Shown here: in pieces, positions 34,137 to 43,044 of the stretch
Layout of the letters: the number at the start of each line of letters is the position of its first letter
How positions within the stretch are numbered: the stretch's first letter is position 1
NCBI RefSeq assembly: GCF_024199795.1
Contig: NZ_JANADK010000001.1
Location: forward strand, 8,246,001 to 8,310,000
Direction of reading: 5' to 3'
DNA: 64,000 bases
Source of the DNA: Bradyrhizobium sp. CCGB01
GTDB taxonomy: Bacteria; Pseudomonadota; Alphaproteobacteria; Rhizobiales; Xanthobacteraceae
Position numbers and translations under genes: made by a program
Notes under the pieces: generated by a model
Told to the model about the DNA's origin: nothing
Databases searched by the model: none
The model's input: the letters and a program-made list of their open reading frames with translations, nothing else

Positions 34137-35522
34137 CTAACCAGCGAAGCGCTCTCTCTCCATGTACTCGACCAGCGCATTAACACGCTTTGGTATCAAA
34201 GGATGATCGGGATATAGCTCGATGCCCTCCGCCTCTGCCTTGAGGCGCGCATAACCACGCATCATTTTCTCTGTGTACTCGTACCATCCACGGCCGTTGC
34301 CGGAAAGAATGTGGCCATATTTGTCTTTGCAGAGATTATAAACCCGGGCCCTAAATTGAGCTTCGGTCAGAGTGCGGCAACGCCAATCACTCGCGGACAG
34401 ATTACCTGTGCCCGGCTCACGGCCATTAGCTTGCATGATGCGGCGATAGGAATCGTACATGTCCCCCGATTTCCGTCGCAGCTCGTGCCCATCAGCAGCG
34501 GCCCACAAGATCACTTCAGCGTTCTTCGAGTATTTGCGGACCGCGTCATCGTAGCCCTTCCGCAGCTCCTCGCTCGCGGATTGCACCGCCAAGGCCGTTC
34601 CTGCGCGATAGTGCTCTAGCTTGGCGAAACCATCCTCTAGCCATTCTTTGTCGGGGTCATTGTACATGGCCCAAAGTATCTTTTCGCAGAGCAGATGCAC
34701 GAAGTGAGGAAACCCGTCGCTGATCCGTGTAATACGCCACCCTGTGGTGGGATCAATTTTAACGTCGAGCGCGTCGAGCGCCTTCAGAACAATCAGCCCG
34801 CAAGAGCTGAGGTCGAGCCTGTCCAGCTTGATCGTATGGAAATAGCGGTAGGTAGACATGTGCGCGGCAAATAGGCTCTCAAGGGTTTCCCCTATGCCAC
34901 ACATGATGATCTTCAAAGGCAGACTGTCCACCTCTGCGAGCTTCTTGATCAACAGGTCTACGTGAATGTGCTCGCTCTTAGGCATATGATCGAATTCATC
35001 AATGATGATCACCGGTCGTTTGCTGTGACGCTCCATAGCAAAGCACAGCAGCTCGACAGCATCATTGATGGATTCAGGTTTGGGAAGCTTCCCCTGCTCG
35101 ACCGTGCTTCGCATCCCAGCCGAAAGATTAAACTTCCAGAGACCTACCCCGCCGCTCTTGCTTGTTTCAGTCACCGTCTTGCCCTGCAACGGGTCGGACG
35201 GCAGTGCTTGTTTTAGGATGTCATAGACAAGGCTCGCAAGCGTCCCATCAGGGCTGCACTGGACGTAGATTGGGGGCTTGTCCGGCGATTGGATGAGGTT
35301 GGCAGCCGTGTAGGCCAAGGACGTTTTACCAACACCTCGGAAGCCGTGAATGAACACATGCCTGCCCTTCATGGCCAGCGATTGTCTGACTTCCGTAAGC
35401 TGCGTGCTGCGCCCCTGAAGAAACTCTGGCGACTTAATGGCGTGAGCAGGCGAAAGGACAGCGTTGAGCCGTTCCCCGAATTCTTCCAGCGGGAGAGCAA
35501 AGGTCTCTTTCAGAGCCGACAT
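34137..35522 (-). CDS. AAA-type ATPase partner of the TIR-like gene
   Basis: 461 aa from the start at 35522, where GAGAGG lies upstream; the frame upstream reads as non-coding. Orc/Cdc6-like AAA_16 fold: Walker A GFRGVGKTS (60-68), Walker B 'RPVIIIDEFDHM' (169-180), sensor region 'PLKIIMCGIGETLESLF'. The C-terminal ~200 aa ('AVQSASEELRKGYDDAVRKYSKNAEVILWAAADGHELR' onwards) is helical and probably a winged-helix or effector-coupling region. It is the first gene of a two-gene operon with the TIR-like protein. It may sense a phage trigger and license the TIR domain; this role is inferred from the pairing only. Confidence 0.82.
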   Translation of the reverse strand: MSALKETFALPLEEFGERLNAVLSPAHAIKSPEFLQGRSTQLTEVRQSLAMKGRHVFIHGFRGVGKTSLAYTAANLIQSPDKPPIYVQCSPDGTLASLVYDILKQALPSDPLQGKTVTETSKSGGVGLWKFNLSAGMRSTVEQGKLPKPESINDAVELLCFAMERHSKRPVIIIDEFDHMPKSEHIHVDLLIKKLAEVDSLPLKIIMCGIGETLESLFAAHMSTYRYFHTIKLDRLDLSSCGLIVLKALDALDVKIDPTTGWRITRISDGFPHFVHLLCEKILWAMYNDPDKEWLEDGFAKLEHYRAGTALAVQSASEELRKGYDDAVRKYSKNAEVILWAAADGHELRRKSGDMYDSYRRIMQANGREPGTGNLSASDWRCRTLTEAQFRARVYNLCKDKYGHILSGNGRGWYEYTEKMMRGYARLKAEAEGIELYPDHPLIPKRVNALVEYMERERFAG

Positions 35523-35575
35523 CGGGCAGCCTCTCGAATCACCCATCAAGAGTACGGCCTTAGCCATGCAATTTC

Positions 35576-35590
35576 GAATCGTAGAGATTC
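35576..35590. promoter_or_regulatory. Inverted repeat in the divergent promoter region
   Basis: GAATC-GTAGA-GATTC, 54 bp before the ATPase start (35522) and 72 bp before the recombinase start. It could be an operator for the defence operon; no regulator gene is adjacent. Confidence 0.35.
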
Positions 35591-35601
35591 CAAACCGTGG
35601 G

Positions 35602-35629
35602 TTGTCTAAATCCTAAACGGACGTATAGT
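35602..35629 (+). promoter_or_regulatory. Sigma70-like promoter of the serine recombinase gene
   Basis: -35 TTGTCT at 35602-35607, 16-bp spacer, -10 TATAGT at 35624-35629, 33 bp before the GTG at 35662. Confidence 0.6.
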
Positions 35630-35661
35630 TTCTTTACAAGCAGCGCTTGGAGGACCTCTAC

Positions 35662-36333
35662 GTGCCTATCGTCCCCCTCATCACATACATTCGCGTATCG
35701 ACTTCAGCTCAGGGCCGCTCAGGCCTGGGCATTGAGGCCCAGCGGCAGACCCTGGCCCACTTCGCGTCCTCCGAGGGGTACGAGGTGGCCCGCGAGTTCG
35801 TCGAGGTGGAGACGGGCAAGGGCTCAGACGCTCTCGACCGCAGGCCGCAGCTGAAGGCCGCCCTGGCCGCCGCACGTAAGCTCAAGTGTCACGTGGGCGT
35901 GGCCAAGCTCGACCGGCTCAGCCGCGACGTGCACTTCATTTCGGGTCTGATGGCCCACAAGGTGCCCTTTCTGGTCGCGGAGCTTGGCCCCGACGTAGAT
36001 CCCTTCGTGCTGCACCTCTTCGCCGCCCTGGCCGAGAAGGAACGCGCGCTGATCTCCACCCGCACCCGGCAAGCCCTATCGGCCGCCAAGGCCCGCGGTG
36101 TCACCCTGGGCAACCCTAAGCTCCACGTGGCTCGCAAGGGCGCCGCGGAAGCCGTGAAGGCCGAGGCTGACCGCTATGCTGCGAACGTGCTGCCGATCAT
36201 CCGCGAGGCCCAGAAGGCCGGCGCGAGCACCCTCAGGCAGCTGGCCGATGCGTTGAATGCTCGGGGTATCCCTACGGCTCGCGGGGGCCAATGGTACGCC
36301 CAGTCCGTCGCTAACGTCCTTGAGCGCGCGTAA
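35662..36333 (+). CDS. Serine recombinase (resolvase/invertase family)
   Basis: 223 aa. The GTG at 35662 is chosen because GGAGG lies 8 bp upstream; a TTG at 35647 is possible. The N-terminal catalytic domain has nucleophile Ser13 in '[21 protein letters not shown]' and '[18 protein letters not shown]'; a short recombinase tail '[35 protein letters not shown]' follows. The size fits a small resolvase or invertase, not a large serine integrase. Divergent from the TIR/AAA operon. Confidence 0.88.
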   Translation: MPIVPLITYIRVSTSAQGRSGLGIEAQRQTLAHFASSEGYEVAREFVEVETGKGSDALDRRPQLKAALAAARKLKCHVGVAKLDRLSRDVHFISGLMAHKVPFLVAELGPDVDPFVLHLFAALAEKERALISTRTRQALSAAKARGVTLGNPKLHVARKGAAEAVKAEADRYAANVLPIIREAQKAGASTLRQLADALNARGIPTARGGQWYAQSVANVLERA

Positions 36334-36344
36334 GGAGAGCCGCG

Positions 36345-36461
36345 ATGTCACAGCTTGGAACACTGTTGGTGATGCTCTCGTCGCTTCTCACTATGCTCCA
36401 GGCAGCCAAGACAGGCGGCTTGCTCCTTATCGTCGGCCTTGCGATGATCTACCACGGTTGA
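36345..36461 (+). CDS. 38-aa membrane protein
   Basis: MSQLGTLLVMLSSLLTMLQA then AKTGGLLLIVGLAMIYHG: two hydrophobic stretches around a short polar break, 38 aa. AAGGAG lies 7 bp before the ATG, 11 bp after the recombinase stop, so it is co-transcribed. Size and layout recall phage holins or toxin-like peptides; the role is unknown. Confidence 0.6.
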   Translation: MSQLGTLLVMLSSLLTMLQAAKTGGLLLIVGLAMIYHG

Positions 36462-36685
36462 GACCTCTGCCCGGCGCGCACGAGACACCACGCGAAACTT
36501 TGGGTCCCCTTTCCGGTAAGGGATCCTAATCTGGCATCAAGGCCCCACCCGATTTCAAAGCTTCTCGGTTAAAGCGGCGGCGGCGGCGGAGCTTACGGCT
36601 GCGGTGCGTGCTCTACACCGTTCTGCTGTGTTGAGCCTCTGCACGCCTCTAGGTAACGTGCGCGCATCATGGGTAGGGGCTGTGC

Positions 36686-37186
36686 GTGGGCTTTGGGATA
36701 GCGTTTTTGCTCGGGGCCGGGTGGCTCGTGATGGCGGCGCAGGGTGCGGCACCGTTGGTGACATTTCAAACTCTGGTTTACTGGGCGTGCTTCCTGCTCA
36801 TCTGCGCTGTCCACGAGCTTTCGAAGCGGACGGACAAGGCGGCCAAGGAGACGAACGTACTCCGTAGGCAAATCGAGTACGCACAGGACGAGATCCGCCG
36901 CCTTCAGTCCGATGTGCGGGAGCTTCAGAGCGTGCAGCGGCCCGCGCCACGCCCTTCCATGCCGTCACCCGTGAAGAGCGTCCCTAAGGTCGCCTCCGGT
37001 GCTACTGCACAATCGCCTGCGTCGGCCTCGGGTCCGCGTGCGGCTGCGGCCGAAGCTCCCGCTTCCTTCCAGATTCCAGAGGTGATTTGGGGCCCTGCCC
37101 TCCTGGCGCTGATTTTTCTGCTGACCAAGCTCTGGCCTGAAATCGGCCCCTGGATTGAAAACGTGCTCCAAGGTCCCGCGCGGTGA
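36686..37186 (+). CDS. Membrane protein with coiled coil and Pro/Ala linker
   Basis: 166 aa from a GTG at 36686 (GGGGC upstream). Two N-terminal membrane segments (about 2-20 and 25-43), a coiled coil 'ELSKRTDKAAKETNVLRRQIEYAQDEIRRLQSDVRELQSVQ', a Pro/Ala-rich stretch, and a C-terminal hydrophobic segment 'PEVIWGPALLALIFLLTKLW'. The layout resembles phage spanin- or holin-type membrane proteins, but no lysin is nearby. Family not recognised. Confidence 0.6.
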   Translation: MGFGIAFLLGAGWLVMAAQGAAPLVTFQTLVYWACFLLICAVHELSKRTDKAAKETNVLRRQIEYAQDEIRRLQSDVRELQSVQRPAPRPSMPSPVKSVPKVASGATAQSPASASGPRAAAAEAPASFQIPEVIWGPALLALIFLLTKLWPEIGPWIENVLQGPAR

Positions 37187-37357
37187 GGCCTCTTTGGGCC
37201 ACCATGGGTCCCACGTTCAGCATTGGGATTCCTCGCGGGTCGCATCGGCCCTCGTATTGCACAGGGCCCCATTGATTTCGTTGGGCATCTCCGAAGGCAT
37301 CAAGCACTTAGCAATCGATCCCCCGGCGTTCTGCCCAAAGGCGCCGATCTGCGGCGG

Positions 37358-38104
37358 CTATGTTCGCGATGCTCTGACGCGACGCAACTCGATGCCTTTG
37401 GTCTCTTCTTGCTTCGGCAGCCATCGAGTGTGAGAGGGATTAGCCTTACCCCTACGCTCGGGGGTCTCGGCTAGCTTAACGGGATCGGTTGAGACAAGTA
37501 GGCGCAACAGGCGCTCGGTGCGATTGAGTCCGCCCCGCGCGTAACCGGCGGACGCAGTCAACACGCCCAGCGCTTCAACTGTATCGCCAAGCGGATTGCG
37601 GCGGCGCCAAGCGAAATAGCGCCCAGGATTCTTCTTGTACTCGGGAGGCTTCCGGTAGCTCTTGGGCCGTTGGTCCCACACGTATCCGGTGGGCCGGCCT
37701 CCGAACACCGTATTTGGCCCTTTGTAGGTGATCAGCGCGGCATATATTCGTGCCCGCATCTTCTGGACCGTCTTGTGAGACAGCTCTGCGGCCTGAGCGA
37801 TTGCTTGAGTGTCCTTTGCGAGGCCGGCATTGTTCTCAAGGTGCACTACCAGCAGCCACTTGCTCAGCGGCACCTTCGAGCGATGAAAGACCGTCCCGAC
37901 CGTAACCGTGAACTGGCGCCTACAATCTTTGCATCTCAGTAGGCCGTCGCGGTGAGTGAGCTTGATGCCGCCAACCTTCTCGACATTGACGGACGCGCAA
38001 GACAGGCACCGGCACCCATCGGGCCAACGCAAATCTTCCAGCGCCTTTCTGGCGGCGGCATCATCGTGGAAAACCGAATGCTGGAGCGGGTGCTTTCTCG
38101 ACAC
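37358..38104 (-). CDS. Zinc-ribbon/HTH protein related to IS1595 transposase N-termini, no DDE domain
   Basis: 248 aa from a GTG. 'WPDGCRCLSCASVNVEKVGG..LRCKDCRRQFTVTVGTVFHRSKVPLSKWLLVVHL' is the four-Cys zinc ribbon that begins IS1595 (ISXO2) transposases, followed by an HTH-like 'AIAQAAELSHKTVQKMRARI'. The DDE catalytic domain that should follow is absent; the rest is basic and low in recognisable folds ('FGGRPTGYVWDQRPKSYRKPPEYKKNPGRYFAWRRR'). It is either a truncated transposase or a domesticated DNA-binding protein. Terminal inverted repeats were not found. Confidence 0.65.
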   Translation of the reverse strand: MSRKHPLQHSVFHDDAAARKALEDLRWPDGCRCLSCASVNVEKVGGIKLTHRDGLLRCKDCRRQFTVTVGTVFHRSKVPLSKWLLVVHLENNAGLAKDTQAIAQAAELSHKTVQKMRARIYAALITYKGPNTVFGGRPTGYVWDQRPKSYRKPPEYKKNPGRYFAWRRRNPLGDTVEALGVLTASAGYARGGLNRTERLLRLLVSTDPVKLAETPERRGKANPSHTRWLPKQEETKGIELRRVRASRT

Positions 38105-38372
38105 GGTGGGTGCTTATCAGCGCTGTTTTGTCATGTCCAGTCGAAGGGGGTTCGCCCTATTGATATGCTTGAGGAATTTTACACGACTTTCAACGACAGT
38201 ATCGAGATTTCAATAGGTTAGTGAGCGGGCGCCCCTCCCTTTAGGAGAAACGCGCTCTACTCGGGTCCGCAGCTATTGCACATCCATTCCAGCACCTTCG
38301 GCCACGATGCCAATGCCTTAGAGGCCAATCCCGCCCCCTTAGAGAGAGAGAAGCGCTGCCCCCGTTCCTAAG

Positions 38373-38723
38373 ATGGACACCACAGGCGGCCCCTCAGCCT
38401 TCCCATTCACATCAACCTCAAACGTGAACGCAGAACCATCAGACACCACTCCTACCGGGCCAACGGCGGCGCCCGACTTCAAGAAAGTCCGCTCCCATCT
38501 CCGCACCATCCAGCAACGTGAAGCCCTCGGTGGTTTCATCAGGGCCGGGTGGTCGCCCGCTGAACTCGCTGAGTTCGCACGACGGGCCCATCCCGCTCCA
38601 GGCAAGTCCCAGCCCACGGCCGCGTCCTATCGATACGCCATCGAGAAAGGCGCCGATCATCCGGCCGCGGTGGAGACCTTGGCGTCCCTCCGCAACCATC
38701 ATCCGACAACGAAGCTATCCTGA
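38373..38723 (+). CDS. Small hypothetical island protein
   Basis: 116 aa. The N-terminal 30 residues are Ser/Thr/Pro-rich ('TSTSNVNAEPSDTTPTGPT'), then a helical region 'VRSHLRTIQQREALGGFIRAGWSPAELAEFARRAH'. Codon use looks natural in this frame, but no family is recognised and no good ribosome-binding site is visible. Its stop is 20 bp before the tail-collar gene, so it may be a partner or chaperone of it. Confidence 0.5.
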   Translation: MDTTGGPSAFPFTSTSNVNAEPSDTTPTGPTAAPDFKKVRSHLRTIQQREALGGFIRAGWSPAELAEFARRAHPAPGKSQPTAASYRYAIEKGADHPAAVETLASLRNHHPTTKLS

Positions 38724-38742
38724 GAAACATCTCCATCAACAT

Positions 38743-39726
38743 ATGCCGTTAGAATCTGCCACTTTCATTTCTGATCTAGTTATCTCCAACCCGGCCGCCT
38801 CAGACCCACTTGCAGGCGCCGACGACCACCTGCGCCTCATTAAGGCGACTCTCAAGAACACCTTCCAGAACGTCTCCGGGCAGGTCACCGCGACCCACAC
38901 GGACCTCAACAACGCCGCAGCCTTCCTGGCCGGCACCAAGATCGCCAACGTGCCCTTGGGCTCCGCGGCCCTCCCGAGCTACACGTTCCTCGGCGACTTC
39001 AACACCGGTCTGTACTCCCCTGGTGCCGGCCAGCTCGGCCTGTCCGTGGGTGGTGTGCAAGCGTTGGGGATAGCGGCCGACAAGTCAGCGACCTTTGCGG
39101 GCCCCTTGTCCGCTCCAGTGCTCACAGGGGCCGGTGTCGTGCCCATCGGCGGCATGGTCATGTGGCTGAGTGACACGCTCCCGACTGTGGGGCAGTGGTG
39201 CTGGGCTAACGGCGGCACGCTCTCGCGCAATGGCAACGGCGCTGCGCTCTTCGCTCTTTGGGGCACGACCTACGGCGTTGGTGACGGCTCGACCACCTTC
39301 AACGTACCGAACATGCAAGAGGCTGTGCCGGTCGGTAAGTCGACCATGGGCGGCGCTGCGTCTCCTGGGTTGCTTGCGAGTATCGCCTCGGGCCTCAAGG
39401 GAGCCCTCGGTGGCCTCTTCGGCACCGATACGACCACGCTGACCGCCTCGCAGATCCCGGCGATCACCTCGAATGGCTCCATGACAGGCCCCGCCTCGGG
39501 CTCAATCTCGGGAAGTGCTTCCAACGTCATCCTTGGCGGCACGTCCGGAGGCGGCGGAGTAGGCGGTGGCGGCAACTTCGGCCTCTCCGGTAATGCGGGC
39601 GTCTCCGGTAGCTTCTCAGGCAGCGCCTCGGTCTCAGGCTCGGTGACCTCCAACAACACTGGCGGCGGTGCGCACAGCAACCTGCAGCCATCCCGCACGG
39701 TGAACTTCATCATCCGCATTGGGTGA
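38743..39726 (+). CDS. Phage tail-collar domain protein
   Basis: 327 aa. 'LTGAGVVPIGGMVMWLSDTLPTVGQWCWANGGTLSRNGNGAALFALWGTTYGVGDGSTTFNVPNMQEAVPVGK' (about residues 118-200) is the tail-collar domain (PF07484), found at the tips of phage tail fibres. The N-terminal part 'DHLRLIKATLKNTFQNVSGQV' is typical of the head-proximal helical segment. The C-terminus is Gly/Ser-rich ('SGSASVSGSVTSNNTGGGAHSNLQPSRTVNFIIRIG'). No other tail gene is present, so it is a phage remnant or a particle-borrowing component. Confidence 0.85.
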   Translation: MPLESATFISDLVISNPAASDPLAGADDHLRLIKATLKNTFQNVSGQVTATHTDLNNAAAFLAGTKIANVPLGSAALPSYTFLGDFNTGLYSPGAGQLGLSVGGVQALGIAADKSATFAGPLSAPVLTGAGVVPIGGMVMWLSDTLPTVGQWCWANGGTLSRNGNGAALFALWGTTYGVGDGSTTFNVPNMQEAVPVGKSTMGGAASPGLLASIASGLKGALGGLFGTDTTTLTASQIPAITSNGSMTGPASGSISGSASNVILGGTSGGGGVGGGGNFGLSGNAGVSGSFSGSASVSGSVTSNNTGGGAHSNLQPSRTVNFIIRIG

Positions 39727-39859
39727 CGTGTAGCCGGCGCAACCTGTAGCCTCCTCAGTGCAGAGCTGGGGAAAGTAGCTACCAGCTGGCAAGCCATTAG
39801 CTTCCCCTCGGTGATCCTATGGTTCAACTCGTGAACCTTAGGAAGCCGCGGGGGAGTAC

Positions 39860-40261
39860 ATGCTCGAAGACGAGAGCCAACTGCTATCACCAAACACACA
39901 GCGGTACGGCATATCGGTGCTGCTCGATGTCGCAGACCTGTTCTTCCAGCTGAGAGACCGGATGCCGATATCGTACGTGGCCACGTTTCTTCGCGTGGCG
40001 GCGACACAGGGCCTCACCGTGTCAGAGCTGGCCGCACGGCGCTCCGTAAGCGGCGCTGTAATGTCCAGGCACCTCAGTGAACTTGGGAGCCACAATAGGA
40101 AAGGCGGCGTTGGCTTAGGCCTCGTTGCCGTGGTCCAGAGGATCTACGGGGATCGCAGGGAGCACCGAGTGGTCCTCACAGAGAAAGGGATTGAGCTTGC
40201 TCACCGAGTACATGCTTCGGCGAGGGGCGGAGGCCCTTGGGCCCAACGGCTACGGAAATGA
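39860..40261 (+). CDS. MarR-like winged-HTH regulator of the island
   Basis: 133 aa. 'VAATQGLTVSELAARRSVSGAVMSRHLSELGSHNRKGGVGLGLVAVVQRIYGDRREHRVVLTEKGIELA' is a MarR-type winged helix with the recognition helix SVSGAVMSRHLSEL and wing REHRVVLT. GGGGGAG precedes the ATG. Its stop overlaps a possible downstream ORF by ATGA. It probably controls nearby island genes; the target is unknown. Confidence 0.75.
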   Translation: MLEDESQLLSPNTQRYGISVLLDVADLFFQLRDRMPISYVATFLRVAATQGLTVSELAARRSVSGAVMSRHLSELGSHNRKGGVGLGLVAVVQRIYGDRREHRVVLTEKGIELAHRVHASARGGGPWAQRLRK

Positions 40262-40446
40262 GCCTTAAGAAGTTGCTTACGGTCCCCCGCAGAAACCGGT
40301 GGGACACTGTGGTGCTCATGGGTGACACCGCGCCCCTCAAGTACACCAATGACTCCTCAGGCTGTCTGCGGGAGTCGCTGAGACGCCTTTGGGCCGTGGG
40401 GGCAGTAGAGCACCACGGCGCCCTAGGCGCCCTAAGTGAATCCTGA
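40258..40446 (+). CDS. Possible small ORF overlapping the MarR-like stop
   Basis: 62 aa, ATG overlapping the previous stop as ATGA. The sequence 'MSLKKLLTVPRRNRWDTVVL' then 'DTAPLKYTNDSSGCLRESLRRLWAVGAVEHHGALGAL' suggests a DNA-binding basic start, but it matches no family that I know. Kept at low confidence because the overlap favours translation. Confidence 0.35.
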   Translation: MSLKKLLTVPRRNRWDTVVLMGDTAPLKYTNDSSGCLRESLRRLWAVGAVEHHGALGALSES

Positions 40447-40697
40447 GGCTTCCCTGAGGCGCCTATGGGCTACCCAGTGAGAACGCTCAAGGGAGATAAC
40501 ACCCACCACCTTTGTAACAATATCTGTGCTCGAACTTGAGCAGGATCAGCTGCATCTACACCACAGATGCACAAAGTCGTCGGCACGGTCACCCCTCGGT
40601 GGCCTCATGTGCCGTCCTTTCCCCTAATGGGGGCCCAACGTCTAATAGACTATTCTTTAGATGGTTCACCCCCATTAAACTTACCGAAGAATCCTAC

Positions 40698-42647
40698 ATG
40701 ACAGACCATATCGGCCTGCACGAGCAATATGCGCTCGTGTCGCCGCAAAGCTTCGTTGATTGCTTCACCCTTCATTGGACCAAAGTATTCGATATGCCCG
40801 CCAGTGAGCCCTTGAGGAAACTCTGGCGCACTATGGCTAACACCTATCAGCAATCCATTATCGCTACCGCTCAAGATCAGCCATCTAGGTGGCGTGTTCT
40901 CCAACCACCTACAGGCTCAGGGAAGACCATGGGCGCTGTGGTGTACTCAGGCCTCCAGGCCGAGCTTAATGCCTCTTTGGCGGACGGTGTCATGCCAGTG
41001 GGGCTTATGATCGTCACTCGCCTCAAGGCTCAGGTTGATGACGTTGTCTCTGACATAAACGCTTATGTTGGGCGTCAGGTGGCCATTGCGGACCACGCGG
41101 ACCATAGGGCGAGCCCAGAGCAACTCCATAGCAGCGATATCGTGGTCATCACCCATGAAGCCTATACCCGGGCAAAGAAGACCCTGTCTGGTGTTAAAGC
41201 TGAGCGATGGGCGAGGCTTACTCATTGGAGAGGTGGAAGGCGACTTCTCACCATCGTGGATGAGGCATTGGCCAACGTCGTGGAGCACAGCCAAGTAAAG
41301 CTGGATGATCTTGGGTTCTTGATCGGTCACATACCCCACGAGATGCGGAGGGCCCATGCCGCCGAGGTGGAAGCCTTAGAGGTGCTCAGAGAGAGCATGC
41401 TTGTGCACGCGGGCATCAATGACGGGTTCGAGGTTGGCACCTCCCTGGCGTGGTTAGCGGGTGAGGCTCCAGTGTCGGCGAACCTAAGTGCCCTCAGAAC
41501 GGCCATGCTCAAGCTGCCTTACGACAGACAGATCGGAAAGGAAGATGAGAAGGAGCGACAGCGCCTTGCACAGCGTTATGACAAGGTGCTCGGAGCAGCC
41601 GAGGCGCTACTGGACCAGTACGCGTTCATGGCGCTCGCCGGCAACCAACACTCGATGAATTCAGCGGCTCTCACGGTGCCCCTGGAGCTGCCGGGCCCTG
41701 TGGTGCTCGATGCCACCGCAGGCGTGGACCTCATGTACCAGCTTATGGAGGACCGGGCCGATATCATCCCAACGCCGCCCGGTGTCCGTGACTACAGCAA
41801 CGTCACTCTTCACGTGGCCCGCACGGCAAGCATCGGTAAGACCAAGATGGAGGAGTTGGCGGCAACGCGATTTCCCCAGCTGCAGGCAAATCTGGCTGAG
41901 CGACTATCGCCCGACCGAAGCGTGCTGTTCTGCGTCCATAAGCGAGTTGAGCACCTCGTGCCGGCGCAAGGAGACCTCGGGGTGAGCAAGGTCGCATCAG
42001 CTCATTGGGGCGCAATCGACGGCAGCAACGACTACAAGGACTTTGACACAGCTGTCATCTTCGGCCTTCCGTTCCGGGACCGCATCTGGGGCACCGGTGT
42101 GTTCTTTGCGTTCCAGGGGGTCCGCGATGACGATTGGCACGACAACCCATCGTGGAAGGAGCACGCGAACGTGAGAGAGCTATTACAGCGCCGACACCTC
42201 GCCACCTCCATCATCCAAGCAATGGGCCGTGTGCGCCTCCGGAAGGTCATTGACGAACAGGGGCGGTGTGCACCAACCGACGTGTTCATCGTGCTGCCCA
42301 CAGGCGAGCGCGGCACGGAGATCCTTCAGTACATTCGTCAAGAGCTGCCGAACATCGCGGTGCAGGATTGGGCCCTGGATCTCGACGGCCCCAAGGTTCG
42401 CGTCAGGCGCAGCGGGGTGCCCCATGATCGGTTAGTGACCTTCATGGCGAATCGAAGCCCAGGGCGTACCTACATGAATCTAATCGGCCGCGAGTTTGGC
42501 CTGAAGCCTCACCAGCGGAAGGACCTACAGAAGGCACTCCGCGATGAGAACCATGCCACCGCGCTGGCGCTGAAGGCCCTGGGGGTCACGTATGGATCGG
42601 AGGGTAAGGGCAAGGGGGCAAAGAGCTTCCTGATGAAGGCCGCTTAG
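40698..42647 (+). CDS. SF2-type DEAD/DEAH-like helicase, phage or plasmid type
   Basis: 649 aa from the ATG at 40698. Motif I 'LQPPTGSGKTMGAVVYSG', motif Ia-like 'MIVTRLKAQVDDVVSDI', motif II 'LTIVDEALANV', and motif VI-like 'SIIQAMGRVRLRK' define a superfamily 2 helicase. The middle region 'LLDQYAFMALAGNQHSMNSAALTVPLELPGPVVLDATAGVDLMYQLM' is unlike chromosomal DinG or RecG. It is the largest island enzyme. It could drive island replication or be a second defence gene; nothing in the sequence decides this. Confidence 0.78.
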   Translation: MTDHIGLHEQYALVSPQSFVDCFTLHWTKVFDMPASEPLRKLWRTMANTYQQSIIATAQDQPSRWRVLQPPTGSGKTMGAVVYSGLQAELNASLADGVMPVGLMIVTRLKAQVDDVVSDINAYVGRQVAIADHADHRASPEQLHSSDIVVITHEAYTRAKKTLSGVKAERWARLTHWRGGRRLLTIVDEALANVVEHSQVKLDDLGFLIGHIPHEMRRAHAAEVEALEVLRESMLVHAGINDGFEVGTSLAWLAGEAPVSANLSALRTAMLKLPYDRQIGKEDEKERQRLAQRYDKVLGAAEALLDQYAFMALAGNQHSMNSAALTVPLELPGPVVLDATAGVDLMYQLMEDRADIIPTPPGVRDYSNVTLHVARTASIGKTKMEELAATRFPQLQANLAERLSPDRSVLFCVHKRVEHLVPAQGDLGVSKVASAHWGAIDGSNDYKDFDTAVIFGLPFRDRIWGTGVFFAFQGVRDDDWHDNPSWKEHANVRELLQRRHLATSIIQAMGRVRLRKVIDEQGRCAPTDVFIVLPTGERGTEILQYIRQELPNIAVQDWALDLDGPKVRVRRSGVPHDRLVTFMANRSPGRTYMNLIGREFGLKPHQRKDLQKALRDENHATALALKALGVTYGSEGKGKGAKSFLMKAA

Positions 42648-42733
42648 GCCCTCGCGCAGCAGGGCAAGACGAGGACCGAAAGATTTCTCTCGATTCATCG
42701 CGTAATCCGTGAACGGCTAACTATAGGGGAGCA

Positions 42734-42982
42734 GTGAGCAACTCTTGCTCAATTAGGAGAGCCCCGTTGATTAGAATTCCGACCGCTTCAGATGGAACTT
42801 CATTTGATCCAGTCACCTGCCGCCGCGCCGGTGGATACTGGGTTGGCCCAAAAGGCCAAGAGTGCAAATTCACCAGCTACCGAGATGCATTGGTAGCTCT
42901 CAACTTCATGGCCAAGCCACAATGGCGACGTCCCAATCCAAAAGGGAACTGGGGCATAGTCGTCGCGACATCTTGGGCGTAG
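42734..42982 (+). CDS. Small hypothetical island protein
   Basis: 82 aa from a GTG at 42734 with AGGGGAGC upstream; an alternative TTG at 42767 has GGAGAG before it. 'FDPVTCRRAGGYWVGPKGQECKFTSYRDALVALNFMAKPQWRRPNPKGNWGIVVATSW' looks like a compact single-domain protein with Trp residues. No family recognised. Confidence 0.45.
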   Translation: MSNSCSIRRAPLIRIPTASDGTSFDPVTCRRAGGYWVGPKGQECKFTSYRDALVALNFMAKPQWRRPNPKGNWGIVVATSWA

Positions 42983-43044
42983 AAAAAATAGTTCGGCCGC
43001 ACCCAAAGGTTTCCATCAGGATCCCTCGGGTGCGGCCATTTGGT

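Noticed and set aside
31094..35522. Reading the caspase-like gene as part of the TIR/AAA system
   Set aside because: The attL at 33113-33129 separates them: the caspase gene is on the host side and has its own signal peptide.
35647..35661. TTG start for the serine recombinase
   Set aside because: The GTG at 35662 has a GGAGG site at good distance, and the extra five codons add nothing to the catalytic domain.
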